The notes beneath the pieces are model-generated. The model saw only the letters and a list, made by a program, of their open reading frames with translations, was not told the DNA's origin and ran no database searches. From Cucumis sativus (Eukaryota; Streptophyta; Magnoliopsida; Cucurbitales; Cucurbitaceae): a DNA stretch of 64,000 nt. The stretch covers positions 14,961,837 to 15,025,836 of the forward strand of contig NC_026660.2 in the NCBI RefSeq assembly GCF_000004075.3, written 5' to 3'. Of this stretch, positions 61,665 to 64,000 are shown one piece after another (positions within the stretch are counted from its first letter, which is position 1; each line of letters starts with the position of its first letter). A program made the translations under genes and the position numbers.

Positions 61665-64000
61665 ATTTTTTTTTCTCTTTTTCTTTTGGTTAAATTGCAA
61701 ATTTCTCCTTTGGAAAAAAAAAGTGTAGGGACTAAATTCTAAAACTTAAAATTTTAGGGGTGAATTTGTAATTTAAAATTTCATTTTTCCTTTTTGGTTC
61801 ATAGTCGTCGATGGAATTCAGCGAAGAAGAGGTGGGGATGGTGTACGGACATATTATTATGTAAATTAGATTTATTTTTTAAAAGTTTTTTTTAGAGAGA
61901 TAATATTTTTTTATTTATAGTTTTCATGTGGAAAAAAGGAATTATGTTGCAATAAATATAACGGGTAATTCTTTTTTTTTTTTAATTTGTTAAATTTGAT
62001 CATGCAAATCTCGCAAATCTATAATGTATTTTTGTTAAATTTGTGGAAACATAATCTTTTTTGGAACTTTTCTACCCTACGAAATCTTTATCTTTCTTTT
62101 ACATCTTTTTTATATAAAATGTACTTAAATTTTAATTGGCATCATAATAGTGTTGCAATAGTTGGCGATATTAGTATTAGTATGAGATTAATATTTGTGT
62201 GTTTGAACCAATTAAATTGTTAAGTAGGTCAGTTTGATGAAGTTTTTTTTATGATTAATTTTACAATATGAAATTAAAAGTTAAAAAAATTGTTTTGTAA
62301 AAAATTCTTTAATTAGCGTTGCTAATTAGAACACCCTAATTATATATCAATTCATAAATGAATGATGATGTAAGATAATTTTCTAAGGTTTGAAATACAT
62401 TAATATGTTTGATTGATGGAAGGAAAAATGAGATGAGTAGATAAATGCGCTAATTTGGAGACAATGATGAAAGGAAAAATGATTGAATGCATTAATATTT
62501 AAAGAAATATATTAAGTTGATAGAAAAGAAGGTGGATTATGAGTTTAAAAATTGAAGAATGGGAGATGGAAAGATTGGTGTGGAAGAGTTAAAGACAAAT
62601 AGGTAGTTACATAGGAAAAAAGTAGTGTGTGTGGCAAAGAGCAATATGGCAAATAATTTACTAAGCACGGTTTTAGTTTTTGGTCCATAAAATCACACAT
62701 TCAAAAACTCAAGGGACCCCGTAGTCTTGATAAATTGATAAAGTTACTTCACAAATTACAAATTCATATCCAAGAATACCTCTTGAAAAACATATTGAGA
62801 ATTGAGAACGAACCCCGTACTATAAATTTATTTACTCTTATTCTTTTTAAAAGTAAGTATCAACTTAATTACGTAACAATTTCAATCATTATAATTTTAC
62901 TCTAAACAATTGCTACTAATTAGAGTTTAAAGATTAACTTGATTATATATTTGAATGTAGTTGATTATATATTTGAATCAACTAAAATTGTTGTTTTTTA
63001 TGAAAATTTAGACGCAACTAAAATTGTTGTTTTTGATGAAAATTTGGACGTTGGAAGTAATTTTCAATAATGATTTAAAGAAAATTTAGTATAAATATAT
63101 GTATATACAGATACAAACAATTTAGGAATTTGGCAAATAGTTGAGGTTTTGAAATTCAAATGTTATAAATTCCACAAGGGTTGTGCTAAAAAGGGCTTGT
63201 TCGAAACTTTCTTTGTTTTATTCTTTACTTTTTTTACGTCCATTTTCAGGTTTAATCAAAATTTCAAATTTCAAAAGCATTTCAACTGTGGAAATGAACA
63301 AACTCCTTAAACTACATTCATCAAAATATACTTTCATTTATTTAATTCAAGAAACTCCATCCTTTTAAAATAAATTTACCACTTAAAACATTTTTTTGTA
63401 AAATAATTTAAAGTATATTTAAAATGGAAGTTTTATTAAAAGTGTTTAAATAAAGACGAGCTTAAATAAACATTTTTTCTCTAATTTAATTCACATAAAT
63501 CTCTAGTAAATTTGGTAGGTGAAAATAAAGAATAGAAAACAGGGGCATGCTTTTACAAAATAAAAACTAAGAATGAAACTCTTATCAATTCATGCTTACA
63601 ACTTTTCAATTCATTTTGTATTTGAAGTCGTTTTAGGATTTAGAAAAACTTATTAACTTTAGTTTTTTACTTTAAAATTTGTAACGATTGTAGTGTTTGA
63701 ATCTAAATGAATAATAATTTAATCAACTTACTTGGTCTCGCACCAATTTATTCTTTATATTTATAAAACTCAAATCAAAATTAAGCATAAACTTTTGTTA
63801 AGTAAGACTTTAGCTATCTTTGTGTATTAGAAAGCAATTTGTTCCCTATTTGCTTATCAACTACACGGGTAAGAAAAGTGTTTGAAATTGTAATCTAGGA
63901 ACTAAATTGCATCTAAATTGCAACTAACTTTTAAAATATAAATTATACTAAATTGTTAGTTTTAAAAATTTGTGTATCTAAAGCATTAACGAATTTAGTA
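61665..64000. other. AT-rich right flank
   Basis: The first 200 bp may hold an alternative last exon of the small gene and its 3' UTR. Beyond about 61870 I see no gene. Short frames at 61987-62223 and 63183-63368 have no domain or coding bias. Confidence 0.4.

Noticed and set aside
1..64000. CRISPR arrays, bacterial operons, Shine-Dalgarno sites, rRNA or tRNA genes
   Set aside because: The DNA is clearly eukaryotic; tandem repeats present lack CRISPR repeat-spacer regularity, and no tRNA or rRNA gene was recognised by eye, though a covariance-model scan was not possible.

Overview
The window is plant nuclear DNA. It is AT-rich and intron-bearing, with plant-specific gene families (respiratory burst oxidases, a CCT-domain protein) and plant-type transposons. 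Short foldback repeats built on TATCASTGATA cores with TTGCAAATATAG-like flanks resemble repeats I associate with cucurbit genomes. Cucurbitaceae is therefore my best guess, but it is an inference and not a proof.

Layout. (1) 1-17.6 kb: two respiratory burst oxidase homologue (RBOH) genes lie in tandem on the minus strand. Each can be resolved into 13 exons with canonical GT/AG borders and an unbroken frame. The second copy (13741-17617, 835 aa) looks orthodox. The first (1389-8121, 765 aa) keeps the EF-hand, haem, FAD and NADPH signatures but is strongly diverged, shorter, and lacks the usual C-terminal Phe. A solo LTR and an inverted LTR fragment lie between them. (2) 17.6-24.5 kb: gene-poor, with two inverted-repeat structures. 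(3) 24518-34794: a Ty1/copia retrotransposon on the minus strand, with short LTRs (174 and 155 bp), a 5-bp target duplication, a primer-binding site and a damaged gag-pol. A 5.14-kb CACTA transposon without a transposase gene is inserted in its last codons and has its own GTT target duplication. (4) 34.8-46.3 kb: an intronless coding region for an NFRKB-like (INO80-associated) nuclear protein at 38098-42234, with AT-rich spacers on both sides. (5) 46.5-48.5 kb: a three-exon CCT-domain gene. (6) 50.8-54.2 kb: a six-exon gene on the minus strand for the RNase P/MRP subunit RPP30 (GAF1-like), with a long C-terminal extension ending in a duplicated basic module. A MITE with ~110-bp terminal inverted repeats sits about 250 bp upstream of its start codon. 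(7) 61.2-61.9 kb: a small plant-specific gene of unknown function. The rest is AT-rich sequence in which I see no gene.

The genes do not form a pathway or operon; this is ordinary eukaryotic gene order. The two RBOHs are the only obviously related pair. I do not see a clearly novel biological system. The most interesting items are the asymmetric divergence of the RBOH pair, the nested CACTA-in-copia insertion with its subterminal palindrome arrays, and the duplicated C-terminal module of RPP30. Exon borders were read by eye from splice signals, phase and similarity between the copies; no alignment or transcript evidence was available.
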